Part shown: positions 34,715 through 43,479 of the stretch, one piece after another
Position numbering within the stretch: position 1 is the stretch's first letter
Layout: each line of letters starts with the position of its first letter
Source: Massilia agri
GTDB lineage: Bacteria > Pseudomonadota > Gammaproteobacteria > Burkholderiales > Burkholderiaceae_D
Direction of reading: 5' to 3'
Assembly (NCBI RefSeq): GCF_024753255.1
Contig: NZ_JANUHA010000020.1
Location: 1 to 64,000 of the forward strand
DNA: 64,000 bases
Notes under the pieces: model-generated
Databases searched by the model: none
Seen by the model: only the letters and a program-made list of their open reading frames with translations
What the model was told of the DNA's origin: nothing
Made by a program: the position numbers and the translations under genes

Positions 34715-37594
34715 GTGTCTTCATTCAATCTGTCGCGCACCGCCATCGCGACAATCGTCCCCGCCCTGCTGGCCTTCGCCCCACCCACGATGGCCGCGCC
34801 CGTGCCGAAAGCGGCCGCCGCGACGAGCGCCACCAGGGGCGGCGACGTGCTGCCCTTCAAGGCCACCGAGAAAACCCTGCCGAACGGCCTGAAGGTCATC
34901 GTCGTGCCGACCGGCTTCCCGAACCTGGTCTCGGTCCACATTCCCGTGCAGACCGGATCGCGCAACGAGGTCGAGCCGGGCAAGTCGGGCTTCGCCCACT
35001 TCTTCGAACACATGATGTTCCGCGGGACGCCGAATTATCCGCCGGAGAAGTACCAGCAGATCATCACGAAGGCCGGGGCGCGCCAGAACGCCTACACGAG
35101 CGACGACCTCACCAACTACTACACCACCTTCGCCAAGGAAGACCTGGAAACCGTCCTCAAGGTGGAGGCCGACCGCTTCCAGCACCTGTCCTATCCGGTC
35201 GAGGCCTTCAAGACCGAGTCGCGCGCGGTGCTGGGCGAATACAACAAGAACAGCGCGAACCCGATGCAGAAGCTGTTCGAGGTACAGCGCGAGGCGGCCT
35301 TCAGCACCCACACCTACCGCCACACCACCATGGGCTTCCTGAAGGACATCGAGGACATGCCCAACCAGTACGACTATTCGAAGGTCTTCTTCGACCGCTG
35401 GTACCGTCCGGAGCGCACCGCCGTGATCATCGCCGGCGACGTCGACCCGGGCAAGGCCATCGCCATGGTCGAGAAATACTGGGGCGGCTGGAAGCGCGGC
35501 AGCTTCAAGAACAATGTGCCGGTCGAGCCGCCGGCCAAAGGCGCCCAATACCGCCACGTCGCCTGGCAGACCCCGACCCTGCCCCTGGTGACGGTGGCCT
35601 TCCGCGCCCCGGCCTTTTCGGACACCCGTAAGGACCAGGCGGCGCTGTCGATGCTGCTGTCGCTCTCCTTCGGCCGCACCTCGCCCCTGTACAAGCGCCT
35701 GGTGCAGGACGAGCAGAAGGTCGACCAGCTCTTCGACTTCGTGCCGAACCGGGTCGACCCGACCCTGGCCACCATCGGCGCGCGCGTCAAGAAGCCGGCG
35801 GATGCGCTCTACGTGCGCGACGCCATCCTGCAGACCGTGGCCAGGCTGCGCGACGAACCCGTGACCGCCGGCGCCCTGGCGGACGCCAAGTCGGCGAACA
35901 AGTACGGCCTGATCCGCTCGCTCGACAATACCGAGGCCATCGCTTCGACCCTGGCCTCCTACGTCCATTTCGAGCGCTCCTACGGCACCCTGAACCGCTA
36001 CTACCGCGTGGTCGACAGCCTCACGCCCGCCGACCTGCAGGCGGCGGCCCGCAAATACCTGGTCGACGACGCCATGGTGGTGACCACGCTCTCGCACGAG
36101 GCGCTGCCGGCGGAGGTCAAGACCCTGCCGAAGCTGGCCGAGTTCGTGCCGAAGGCCGGCGACACGAAGTTCGACGTGCTGGTGCAGAAGTCGACGCTGC
36201 CGCAGATCCGCTTCAAGCTGCTGTTCGCGGCCGGTTCCGCGCATGACCCGAAAGGCAAGGAAGGCCTGGCCGCGCTGACCGCCGCCATGGTGGCTTCGAG
36301 CGGCTCGCGCGAGCGCAAGATCGACGAAGTGACCAAGGCCCTGTTCCCGCTGGCCGGCAGTTTCAGCGAGCAGACCGACAAGGAAATGACCACTTTCACC
36401 GGTTCGACCCACAAGGACAACTGGGACCAGTACCTGGGCATTGCCCTGCCGCTGCTGGTCGATCCGGGCTTCCGCGAGGAAGACTTCCGCCGCCTGAAGG
36501 ACGCCCAGAAGAATGCCCTGGTGCTGGACCTGAAGGACAATAACGAAGAGGAGTTCGGCAAGGAGCGCCTGCAGTCCAACGTCTTTGCGGGGACGCCGTA
36601 TGCGCATCCCGTGCTGGGCACCGTCAAGGGCATCGAGGCGATCACCCTGGACGACGTGAAGACGTTCTACCGCCAGGCCTATACCCAGGGCGCGGTGCGG
36701 GTCGGCATCTCGGGCGACGTGTCCGACGCCATGGTCGCGTCCCTGAAAACCGCGCTGGCCCGCCTGCCGGGCGGCGCGGGTCTCGCGGCCACACCAAGCA
36801 TCCGCGGCCGCATGCCGGAAGGGATCGAAGTCGAGATCGTCGAGAAGAACACCCGCGCGACCGCGATTTCCTTCGGCCTGCCCCTGGAGGTCACCCGTTC
36901 GCATCCGGACTTCCCGGCCCTGTGGCTGGTCAAGACCTGGCTGGGCGAGCACCGCGCCTCGAGCGCGCGCCTCTACCAGCGCATCCGCGAAGAGCGCGGC
37001 CTGAACTACGGCGACTACGCCTATATCGAAGCCTTCCCGCGCGGGATGTTCCAGTTCTTCCCGAACCCGAACCTGGGCCGCAAGGCGCAGCTCTTTGAGG
37101 TCTGGATCCGCCCGGTCGCTCCGCAGAACGGCCACTTCGCCCTGCGCGCGGCCATGTTCGAACTGGACAAGCTGGTCGCGAACGGCCTGAGCCAGGACGA
37201 CTTCGAGACGACCCGCGGCTATCTTCAGAAGAACGTGTTCGTCATGACGGCGACCCAGGACCAGCAGCTGGGCTATGCGCTCGACTCGCAGTGGTATGGC
37301 ACGCCGGAATTCACGCGCATGATGCGCGACGGCCTGGCGAAGCTGACGGTGGCGGACGTGAATGCGGCGATCAGGAAGCACCTGTCGTCGAAGAAGCTGT
37401 CGGTGGTGGTCATCACCAGGGATGCGGCGGGGCTGAAGGAAAAGCTGGTGTCGGATGCCTTCTCGCCAATCGCGTATGACGCAAAGAAGCCGCAAGCCCT
37501 GCTGGACGAAGACCAGCAGATCGGCAGCATGAAACTGGGCATCCGTCCGGAAGCGGTGCGGATCACCCCGGCGGCCCAGGTGTTCGCCGAGTAA
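34715..37594 (+). CDS. periplasmic M16-family zinc metalloprotease (two-domain)
   Basis: A 959-residue protein with two fused M16 halves, like the PqqL/pitrilysin group. A signal peptide ends near residue 28 (TMAAP). The inverted zinc motif HFFEH is at 95 to 99, and the downstream Glu lies in VEADRFQHL-like context. LPNGLKVIVVP and SGFAHFFEHMMFRGT are characteristic. The second half (from about 480) has no HxxEH, as is usual for the inactive regulatory half. Start is GTG 34715 behind AAAAGGAGAG; no better ATG exists. It degrades peptides in the periplasm. Ends at a strong bidirectional hairpin. Confidence 0.9.
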   Translation: MSSFNLSRTAIATIVPALLAFAPPTMAAPVPKAAAATSATRGGDVLPFKATEKTLPNGLKVIVVPTGFPNLVSVHIPVQTGSRNEVEPGKSGFAHFFEHMMFRGTPNYPPEKYQQIITKAGARQNAYTSDDLTNYYTTFAKEDLETVLKVEADRFQHLSYPVEAFKTESRAVLGEYNKNSANPMQKLFEVQREAAFSTHTYRHTTMGFLKDIEDMPNQYDYSKVFFDRWYRPERTAVIIAGDVDPGKAIAMVEKYWGGWKRGSFKNNVPVEPPAKGAQYRHVAWQTPTLPLVTVAFRAPAFSDTRKDQAALSMLLSLSFGRTSPLYKRLVQDEQKVDQLFDFVPNRVDPTLATIGARVKKPADALYVRDAILQTVARLRDEPVTAGALADAKSANKYGLIRSLDNTEAIASTLASYVHFERSYGTLNRYYRVVDSLTPADLQAAARKYLVDDAMVVTTLSHEALPAEVKTLPKLAEFVPKAGDTKFDVLVQKSTLPQIRFKLLFAAGSAHDPKGKEGLAALTAAMVASSGSRERKIDEVTKALFPLAGSFSEQTDKEMTTFTGSTHKDNWDQYLGIALPLLVDPGFREEDFRRLKDAQKNALVLDLKDNNEEEFGKERLQSNVFAGTPYAHPVLGTVKGIEAITLDDVKTFYRQAYTQGAVRVGISGDVSDAMVASLKTALARLPGGAGLAATPSIRGRMPEGIEVEIVEKNTRATAISFGLPLEVTRSHPDFPALWLVKTWLGEHRASSARLYQRIREERGLNYGDYAYIEAFPRGMFQFFPNPNLGRKAQLFEVWIRPVAPQNGHFALRAAMFELDKLVANGLSQDDFETTRGYLQKNVFVMTATQDQQLGYALDSQWYGTPEFTRMMRDGLAKLTVADVNAAIRKHLSSKKLSVVVITRDAAGLKEKLVSDAFSPIAYDAKKPQALLDEDQQIGSMKLGIRPEAVRITPAAQVFAE

Positions 37595-37619
37595 GCATCG
37601 TAATACTGTAACGACCATG

Positions 37620-37647
37620 AAAATCGGCGCCCGCGGGCGCCGATTTT
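37620..37647. terminator. bidirectional Rho-independent terminator
   Basis: AAAATCGGCGCCC and GGGCGCCGATTTT are perfect 13-base arms with a 2-base loop centre. T-rich ends on both strands let it serve both the M16 gene and the convergent stress-protein gene. Confidence 0.85.
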
Positions 37648-37668
37648 GTCATGGGGGCACTGCCGGCG

Positions 37669-39702
37669 TCAGGAAGTCATGCGGTCCCAACCCTGGCGCA
37701 CCGCCGCCTTCATTTTCTCCCAGGTCGACTGCCCGCCGCCCGCGTAGCGGCTGTCCCAGTCGGTATGCAGGTCGTTTTCCACCTCGTCCCACTGGCGGCC
37801 ACGGTACTTCTCGCTGAGCGCCATTTCCGAACCATACGAATAGGCCGGCTTGTACTCGTCATAGGTCCCGCCGTCGGTCGCGGTGCTGTAGGTGGCGTTC
37901 CAGTGCGAGCGGTAGGCCGCCTCGTCGTCGTCCGTCATCCTGTTCCAGCCATGGCGCACAGCCGCCTTCATCCGGTCCCAGGCGCCGCCCACAGCTGTGC
38001 CGGTGTCGCCGAGCCCGTTGCCCTTGGTGCTGTCTGTCCTGCCGGCGGTGGTGTCGATGCGCGAATCCCAGCCCTTGCGCATGTCACCCTCGATGTCGTC
38101 CCACGGGCGGTTGCGATAGAGCTCGCTCTTGCGCATCTCGGCGCCGTAGCTGTAGGCCTGCTTGGCGCTGTCATAGTCCACCCCGGAGCTTGCCAGGTGG
38201 GTGTCGTAGTGGCTGCGGTAGTAGCTGTCGTCGTCATCGTCCAGGGTCATGCGATCCCAGCCGCGGCGTACGGCGGCCTTCATCTTTTCCCATGTGGAGC
38301 CGGTGCTGCCGTAGCGGGTATCCCAGTCGCTGCGCAGGTCGGTCTCCACCTCGTCCCACTGGCGGCCGCGGTACTTGTCGCTGCGCGCGCTTTCCGAGCC
38401 GTAGCTGTAGGCCGGCTTGTAGTCGTCGTAGGAGGCGCCCGAACCGCCGTAGGTGCTGCTGAAGTGGCTGCGGTAGATGGTGTCGTCATCGTCGCTGGTC
38501 ATGCGGTCCCAGCCGCGACGCACGGCGGCCTTCATGCGGTCCCAGGTGTCGCCGGCGCCCGTGCCGTTGCGGGTACTCCAGTCGCTGCGCAGGTCGTTCT
38601 CGACCTCGTCCCACTGGCGGCCGCGGTACTTGTCGCTCCTGGCCATCTCGGAGCCGTAGGCGTAGGCCGGCTTGACTTTTTCATAGTCCTCGCCCTCGTA
38701 GTTGGCGAGGAAGTGGTTGCGGTAGGCGTCGTCGTCGTCGCCGAAGAAGTTGCTGCCGATGTCCAGGCCCGTGCCGCCGCCAGCTGCGGCGCCGGTACGC
38801 GAGTAGATGCGCGAGCGGCCGCGCTGCACTTCATTGAAGGTGGAGGTCGCGCTGTCGCGCTGCTGCGAGCCGGTGGCGCCGCCCTGGTAGGCCGAGCCTT
38901 CCAGCGAGGAACCCTGCAGGGTGCCGCCCTGGCCACCCGAACTGCGGATGCCGCGGTCATTTTGTGTTCCTTCGAGCGAGGAAGCCTGCACCGAGTTTTC
39001 CTGCAGGGTCGAGCCTTGCAGCGAGGTGCCACCGGTCGCGCTCAGGCCGCTCTGGCCCTGCGGTTCCTGGTAGGTGGTGCCCATCGGCTCGGCCTGGTTC
39101 AGCGACTGCTGCTGGAAGATCTTGCGGTCGCCCGGATTGTCGAGCTGCTGGCTGGCGGCGCTTGATGTGGACCCGATGCTGGAACCCGTGGCCGAGCTGG
39201 AGGCGGACTGCGCCGACATCTGCGCGGATTGCTGCATGCCGCCCGCGCCGCTCGCGCGCATCGATTCGGACATGGCGCCGGTGGCGCCCAGCGCGCCCGC
39301 ACCCACGCCGGTTGCCTGCTCGTCGATGTCGGTCGGGCCGTAGCGCTCGACGATGTCGGCGGCGCGCTCGACTTCGGGCAGGGAATCGGCGCGCACGGTC
39401 AGCACGTGGTGGCCGCGGGTAACGGCGCCCTCGTACTTGCTCACGTGGGTGCTGTTGTCGGCGCCGAACAGGTCGGTGAAGAAATGCTTGATGGAGGCGC
39501 CGATGCCGACGCCGGTGCCGTCGGCATAGGTGTCGGTTTCCGTGGGGGTGGCGCTGCGGCCGGTCACGCTGTCGGTCATGCCGGTCGGGTCGGCGTTGGA
39601 GAGCTTGACCTCGTCACGCGAAAAACCCGAGGACATCAGCTCGTTCATGGCATTCTGGGCGTCGGTCCGGTTGTCGAACACGGCTACGAGAGTGTGTTGC
39701 AT
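37669..39702 (-). CDS. GSP17M-domain stress protein with four C-terminal repeats
   Basis: A 677-residue soluble protein. Residues 1 to 125 form a 'general stress protein 17M' (YflT-like) domain: MQHTLVAVFDNRTDAQNAMN and RADSLPEVERAADIVERYG. Residues 130 to 320 are low-complexity Ser/Gly/Gln with pentad repeats at 227 to 275. From about 325 to the end there are four tandem copies of a unit of about 84 residues: an acidic run, YRxHF, YxYGSExARSDKYRGRQW, DEVExDLRSDW, then WEKMKAAVRRGWDRMT. The third copy carries an insert of about 20 residues. ATG 39702 has GGAGGA before it. It is a paralogue of the next gene. Function unknown; stress role inferred from the N-terminal domain. Confidence 0.82.
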   Translation of the reverse strand: MQHTLVAVFDNRTDAQNAMNELMSSGFSRDEVKLSNADPTGMTDSVTGRSATPTETDTYADGTGVGIGASIKHFFTDLFGADNSTHVSKYEGAVTRGHHVLTVRADSLPEVERAADIVERYGPTDIDEQATGVGAGALGATGAMSESMRASGAGGMQQSAQMSAQSASSSATGSSIGSTSSAASQQLDNPGDRKIFQQQSLNQAEPMGTTYQEPQGQSGLSATGGTSLQGSTLQENSVQASSLEGTQNDRGIRSSGGQGGTLQGSSLEGSAYQGGATGSQQRDSATSTFNEVQRGRSRIYSRTGAAAGGGTGLDIGSNFFGDDDDAYRNHFLANYEGEDYEKVKPAYAYGSEMARSDKYRGRQWDEVENDLRSDWSTRNGTGAGDTWDRMKAAVRRGWDRMTSDDDDTIYRSHFSSTYGGSGASYDDYKPAYSYGSESARSDKYRGRQWDEVETDLRSDWDTRYGSTGSTWEKMKAAVRRGWDRMTLDDDDDSYYRSHYDTHLASSGVDYDSAKQAYSYGAEMRKSELYRNRPWDDIEGDMRKGWDSRIDTTAGRTDSTKGNGLGDTGTAVGGAWDRMKAAVRHGWNRMTDDDEAAYRSHWNATYSTATDGGTYDEYKPAYSYGSEMALSEKYRGRQWDEVENDLHTDWDSRYAGGGQSTWEKMKAAVRQGWDRMTS

Positions 39703-39813
39703 GGTCATTCCTCCGTGGTATAGGTGGGCTCGCCTCGGAATGCGCGGCATCCGGGGCGCATGTGTTGAGATTACATCAATCCCCAAGCGGCAAGCGCGCG
39801 CCTGGCCCAGCCA

Positions 39814-39839
39814 TGAAAAACGGCGCCCGGAGGCGCCGT
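39814..39839 (-). terminator. Rho-independent terminator of the GSP17M/DUF2382 gene
   Basis: ACGGCGCC and GGCGCCGT are perfect 8-base arms around CGGA, followed on the minus strand by a T-run (A-run 39815 to 39820). It lies 24 bases after the stop codon at 39863. Confidence 0.75.
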
Positions 39840-39862
39840 CCCTGGATTTAAAGCAGTTCCTG

Positions 39863-41026
39863 TCAGTAAGTCATGCCACTGTTGCCAGTGGTAATGCGGT
39901 CCCAGCCGTGCCGCACGGCGGCCTTCATTTTCTCCCAGGTCGACGCGCCGCCGCTGCCGTAGCGGCTGTCCCAGTCGCTGCGCAGTTCGGGCTCGATCTC
40001 ATCCCACTGGCGGCCGGTATAGCGGCCGCTGCTGGCCATCTGCGAGCCGTAGCTGTAGGCCGGCGCGTAGTCGTCGTAGGCGGCGCCCGAGCTGCCGTAA
40101 GTACTGGTGAAGTGATTGCGGTAATAGCTGTCGTCGTCGCGCAGGTCGGACAGGGCGCTGGTGCCATCCAGGCGCTGCACGTCGACCTCGGTGTGCCGCA
40201 CCGTGTCAGAGATCTGCTGCTGGCGTTCGCCCACCTGCTTGCCGATCGTGACTTCCTCGACCACACGCGCGGTCTTCTCGACCACCGCTTCCTCGGCGGT
40301 CTCGCGCATTTCGATGGTCTGCTCCTTGAAGGCGCTGGCGTCGCCCGGGCTCAGGGGCTCGTCGACGCGGCGGCGCTGGACGTCCACGTGTTCCTCGCGC
40401 AGGCCGACGGTTTCGTTGACCGGGGTCTCGACGATGCGCGAGAAGATGCGCACGCCGCCGCGCTGCACTTCCCGCTTGCCGACCTTGAGCTGTTCTTCCA
40501 CCACGGGGATGGATTGGGTCGTGCTGCGCTCCATCGCCGTGTCGCGCTGCAGCGAGGCGCCGCTGGCCAGGCCCTTCTGCTGCACCGAGCCGGCTTGCTG
40601 GGCGCCGGATTGCGCCGACATCGCGCTCGAGCCCATCGCGCTGCCGCTGGAGAGCATGGCGCCGGCGCCCATGCTGCCGACCCCGCCCGAGTGCTCGTCG
40701 ATGTCGATCGGGCCGAAGCGTTCGACGATGTCGGCGGCGCGTTCGACCTCCGGCAGGGAGTCGGCGCTCAGGGTCACCACATGCTGGCCGCGCGTGATGG
40801 CGCCCTCGTAGCGGTTCGCATGCTCGCTGTTGTCGGTGCCGAAGAGATCGCTGAAGAAGTTCTTGATGCCGCTGCCGATGCCGGTGTCGCTGTCGGCGGT
40901 GCTGGACGCCGTACTCGAGCCTGACAGCCGCACGTCGCCGCTGGAAAAGCCGGATGCCAGCAGTTCATCATGTGCGCTTTGCGCGTCGGCTCGGTTGTCG
41001 AAGACAGCAATAAGCGTATGTTGCAT
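39863..41026 (-). CDS. GSP17M and DUF2382 domain stress protein with one C-terminal repeat
   Basis: A 387-residue soluble protein. Residues 1 to 115 are the same GSP17M domain as in the neighbour (MQHTLIAVFDNRADAQSAHD). A Ser/Gly/Ala linker follows. A DUF2382 domain spans about 180 to 290: EEQLKVGKREVQRGGVRIFS, VNETVGLREEHVDVQRRRVD and RVVEEVTIGKQ. The C-terminus is one copy of the YRNHF...WEKMKAAVRHGWDR unit that occurs four times in the gene at 37669. GGAGG lies before the ATG. DUF2382 proteins are linked to desiccation and radiation stress in other bacteria. It is preceded by a stand-alone DUF2382 gene on the same strand, 25 bases away. Confidence 0.85.
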   Translation of the reverse strand: MQHTLIAVFDNRADAQSAHDELLASGFSSGDVRLSGSSTASSTADSDTGIGSGIKNFFSDLFGTDNSEHANRYEGAITRGQHVVTLSADSLPEVERAADIVERFGPIDIDEHSGGVGSMGAGAMLSSGSAMGSSAMSAQSGAQQAGSVQQKGLASGASLQRDTAMERSTTQSIPVVEEQLKVGKREVQRGGVRIFSRIVETPVNETVGLREEHVDVQRRRVDEPLSPGDASAFKEQTIEMRETAEEAVVEKTARVVEEVTIGKQVGERQQQISDTVRHTEVDVQRLDGTSALSDLRDDDSYYRNHFTSTYGSSGAAYDDYAPAYSYGSQMASSGRYTGRQWDEIEPELRSDWDSRYGSGGASTWEKMKAAVRHGWDRITTGNSGMTY

Positions 41027-41051
41027 GGTAATACCTCCAAAACTGTGGGTG

Positions 41052-41477
41052 TCATGGCGGAGGTGGCGCCGCGCCCTCGTCGAAGCGCTCCACCTCGACC
41101 CGTTCCGCCTTGAGCGGCACGGTGTCCTGGTAGCGTTCTTCGATGCGGTTGCGGGTGATGTGCAGTTCTTCCTTGACGCGCAGGCGGCGCTCGACCACCA
41201 GCACTTCCTCGAGCACGGGAACGATCAGCGTGTCGCCTTCGTAGCGCGGCGCGGGCGTGTCGCTTCCCTCGACCAGCCGGTCGATGGGGACGCGCCGCAC
41301 CTCCACCGCTTCGCGCACCAGGCGCTCGTCGATGGTCACGGGCTGTTCGCTCACGGTCTTGTGGATGCGCACCCCGCGGCCGGTCTCGACCACACGGGTC
41401 TCGAGCGCGAGCTGCTCCTCGACGATGGGGATCCGCAGGCCGTCCTGGCCCACGGGCGCGTCGGTATTGCTGGACAT
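41052..41477 (-). CDS. DUF2382 domain protein
   Basis: A 141-residue acidic protein made of two DUF2382-like halves: RIPIVEEQLALETRVVETGRGV with VTIDERLVREAVEVRRVPIDR, and LIVPVLEEVLVVERRLRVKEEL with TVPLKAERVEVERFDE. The repeated 'VEE-L-V-R-V-E' strands are the family's hallmark. GAGGAGG lies before the ATG. It is directly upstream of the GSP17M/DUF2382 gene and probably in the same operon. No catalytic residues are apparent; the family is thought to be structural or stress-related. Confidence 0.85.
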   Translation of the reverse strand: MSSNTDAPVGQDGLRIPIVEEQLALETRVVETGRGVRIHKTVSEQPVTIDERLVREAVEVRRVPIDRLVEGSDTPAPRYEGDTLIVPVLEEVLVVERRLRVKEELHITRNRIEERYQDTVPLKAERVEVERFDEGAAPPPP

Positions 41478-41587
41478 CTGCCGCCTCCTCGGAATCGCGA
41501 ATGCGAGAGGACCAGCCTACCCGAATTGCGGCGAGGCTCGCACACCCTTGACGGGTGGAATGCTGACCCGGCGATGTCCCGGCCGCC

Positions 41588-41848
41588 TCAGGCGAAAGGA
41601 TTGTCGACGGTCTTGACCTCGGGCGGCGGCAGCTGGTCCGGCAGCTCCCGCGATTCAAGCGCGGCGACCACGGCGCCCAGCAGTTCGTGCAGGCGGCGCG
41701 CATGCGCGAGACCGGCCTTGTCGAGGGTCAGGTCGACGTCGCCCGAGATGGTGATGCGGTCCAGGCGGTTCTCCAGCATCAGGTTGCCGACTTCGAGCAC
41801 GTCCGCCTCGTTGGCATAGGGAGTGAAGGACTTCTTCTTCGATGGCAT
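41588..41848 (-). CDS. small conserved hypothetical protein
   Basis: An 86-residue protein, unrecognised. It begins with a lysine patch (MPSKKKSF), has a beta-rich middle (DRITISGDVDLTLDKAGLAHA), a helix (RRLHELLGAVVAALE) and ends in PPPEVKTVDNPFA. Chromosomal codon use and a tight position 15 bases downstream of the nuclease gene stop region support coding. Similar short proteins ending in KTVDNPF occur in related Burkholderiales as far as I recall. Confidence 0.7.
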   Translation of the reverse strand: MPSKKKSFTPYANEADVLEVGNLMLENRLDRITISGDVDLTLDKAGLAHARRLHELLGAVVAALESRELPDQLPPPEVKTVDNPFA

Positions 41849-41863
41849 GGCATTCCTTCTCTG

Positions 41864-42652
41864 TCAGTGCCGGCGCTTGGGCTGGCGGATCTTCGGCAGC
41901 GCGAGCATGCGCTCCTTCTGCTGGCGCGTGAGCGACGGCAGCAGTTCAATGCCGACGATGCGTTCGAGTTCGGCGACCGGGATCACGTCGATCTTCGCGT
42001 CGGCACGGTTCTCGACGAACCAGGCGGCGGCCGCCTTCTGGCGCGGACTGTATACCACCTTGTACAGGTGGGTGGGCACGAGCACGTTGCCCACCTTGCG
42101 CAGGCTCGTGCCGAGGAAGGCCGGGCCGGTGATCACATAGAGCGACCCCTCCTTCTTCGCCATCTTGCGCACCGCGCCCTCGATCGGGGCCCAGATGTGG
42201 CGGTTGTGGTCACGGTCCTGGGGCACCATGTTCGCCAGCGAGAAGCTTTCGCGCTGGGCGCGGCGGTCCGGCATGTCGCCGTTCGGCGCCAGGTGGCCGC
42301 GGTCGAGGCCGCTGCGCGCATAGTCGGACAGCTCGGCGCGCTGCGAACGCGGCAGGCGCGGCTCCGCATGGAAGGCGTTGTCGCGGTCCAGGCCCTCGGC
42401 CGCTTCGAGATTGTCGGCGCGCAGGTACTCGGCCGACCACAGCGGCGTGCGGGTCACGCCGGAATGCATCACGCCGAACACGCCGTAGCACAGTTCGCGG
42501 GTGGCGGTGGCCAGCTTGGGATTGCGGATCTCGGGCGCGCGGCCGTCGAGGTAATGGACCGGACAGTCGGCGGCCTGGGCGGCGCCGCCGAGGACGCTTG
42601 CCGCCAGCAGGACGGTGGCCGCGCCGAGGCGGGCCAGGAGGGAATGCAGCAT
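41864..42652 (-). CDS. secreted DNA/RNA non-specific endonuclease (beta-beta-alpha metal)
   Basis: A 262-residue nuclease of the NUC1/Serratia nuclease family. A signal peptide ends near residue 27 (GAAQA), so it is exported. The active-site motif DRGHLAPNGD has catalytic H120, and the metal-binding Asn lies in SLANMVPQDRDHN. YLDGRAPEIRNPK and the SGVTRTPLWSAEYL strands are family features. The C-terminus is basic (KIRQPKRRH). It degrades extracellular or periplasmic nucleic acid. Two AT-rich gaps separate it from its neighbours; no regulatory motif was assigned. Confidence 0.9.
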   Translation of the reverse strand: MLHSLLARLGAATVLLAASVLGGAAQAADCPVHYLDGRAPEIRNPKLATATRELCYGVFGVMHSGVTRTPLWSAEYLRADNLEAAEGLDRDNAFHAEPRLPRSQRAELSDYARSGLDRGHLAPNGDMPDRRAQRESFSLANMVPQDRDHNRHIWAPIEGAVRKMAKKEGSLYVITGPAFLGTSLRKVGNVLVPTHLYKVVYSPRQKAAAAWFVENRADAKIDVIPVAELERIVGIELLPSLTRQQKERMLALPKIRQPKRRH

Positions 42653-42824
42653 GAAACAGCCTGGTGATTAAGGACATGCACATTGTAGCCGAGCCCATTT
42701 GATCGACGTCAAGCTCAGCTATTGAGGAAGCGCGCACGATTGAATATCCTTTCCAAACAGAATTGATTTAAAATTGCGCCTTTCTCAACAAAAGATTCCT
42801 TTTGGGAAATTACATTCGGTACGA

Positions 42825-43217
42825 ATGAACCGTCCGCCGATTTCCGAAGAGCTGCGCCGTTTTATCCTGACGAGCGTGCCCTCGGTGCCCTTCCTCGAGG
42901 CGCTGCTGCTGCTGCGCGCCAGTCCCGGCCAGCATTGGTCCGGGGCGATGCTGGCTCGTCGACTCTATATCGCCGAGCGCACCGCCCAGGGCCTGCTGGA
43001 CGAACTGTGCCGTGCGGGCATGGCCGCGCCCTGCCCCGCTCCGGACGAGCACTGCTATTGCTACGCGCCGGCCTCGAGCACGCTGCGCGAACGTGTCGAC
43101 GGCCTGGCCGAACTGTACGCACGTCACCTCGTTGACGTCACCAATCTGATCCATTCTTCTCTCGACCGGAAGGCGCAGCAGTTCGCCGACGCCTTCCGCC
43201 TGCGAAAGGATTCCTAA
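42825..43217 (+). CDS. winged-helix-like protein ahead of DUF5985 genes
   Basis: A 130-residue protein. The N-terminal half has the look of a winged helix: PFLEALLLLRASPGQHWSGAMLARRLYIAERTAQGLLDELCRAGM. The C-terminal half is helical (LRERVDGLAELYARHLVDVTNLIH). It could be a transcription factor for the operon. The next gene starts immediately after its stop, so the three are cotranscribed. The ATG at 42825 lacks a strong ribosome site; the frame is open to 42774. Confidence 0.75.
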   Translation: MNRPPISEELRRFILTSVPSVPFLEALLLLRASPGQHWSGAMLARRLYIAERTAQGLLDELCRAGMAAPCPAPDEHCYCYAPASSTLRERVDGLAELYARHLVDVTNLIHSSLDRKAQQFADAFRLRKDS

Positions 43218-43475
43218 ATGGGCGAACTCATCTATACGTTGTGCATGCTGACCTCGCTTGCCTGTACCTGGCTGCTGCTGGCCAGCTACCGGCGCACCCG
43301 TCACCGTCTCCTGTTCTGGAGCGGCCTGTGCTTTGCGGTCATGACATTCAATAATCTGTTCCTGATTTTCGACAAGATCGTCTTCCCGAACGTCGATTTC
43401 ATGCCGCTGCGTCTGATCAGCGCCCTGGTGGCCTGCCTGCTGCTGCTCTACGGACTGATCTACGAGAAGGAGTGA
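43218..43475 (+). CDS. DUF5985 small membrane protein (first copy)
   Basis: An 85-residue protein with three hydrophobic helices: LIYTLCMLTSLACTWLLLA, LLFWSGLCFAVMTFNNLFLIF and RLISALVACLLLLYGLIY. The RRTRHRLLFWSG loop and the Asn-rich second helix are typical of DUF5985. ATG follows directly on the stop of the winged-helix gene. The second copy begins 4 bases after this stop. Inner-membrane location is expected; function unknown. Confidence 0.8.
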   Translation: MGELIYTLCMLTSLACTWLLLASYRRTRHRLLFWSGLCFAVMTFNNLFLIFDKIVFPNVDFMPLRLISALVACLLLLYGLIYEKE

Positions 43476-43479
43476 AACG

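Noticed and set aside
34721..37618. 965-codon open frame on the minus strand across the M16 protease gene
   Set aside because: Antisense shadow of the M16 gene; no motif, no ribosome site, composition typical of shadows.
37669..38730. CRISPR-like or DNA-level tandem repeat array
   Set aside because: The repetition is at protein level with a unit of about 250 bases and diverged DNA; no short direct repeats with regular spacers.
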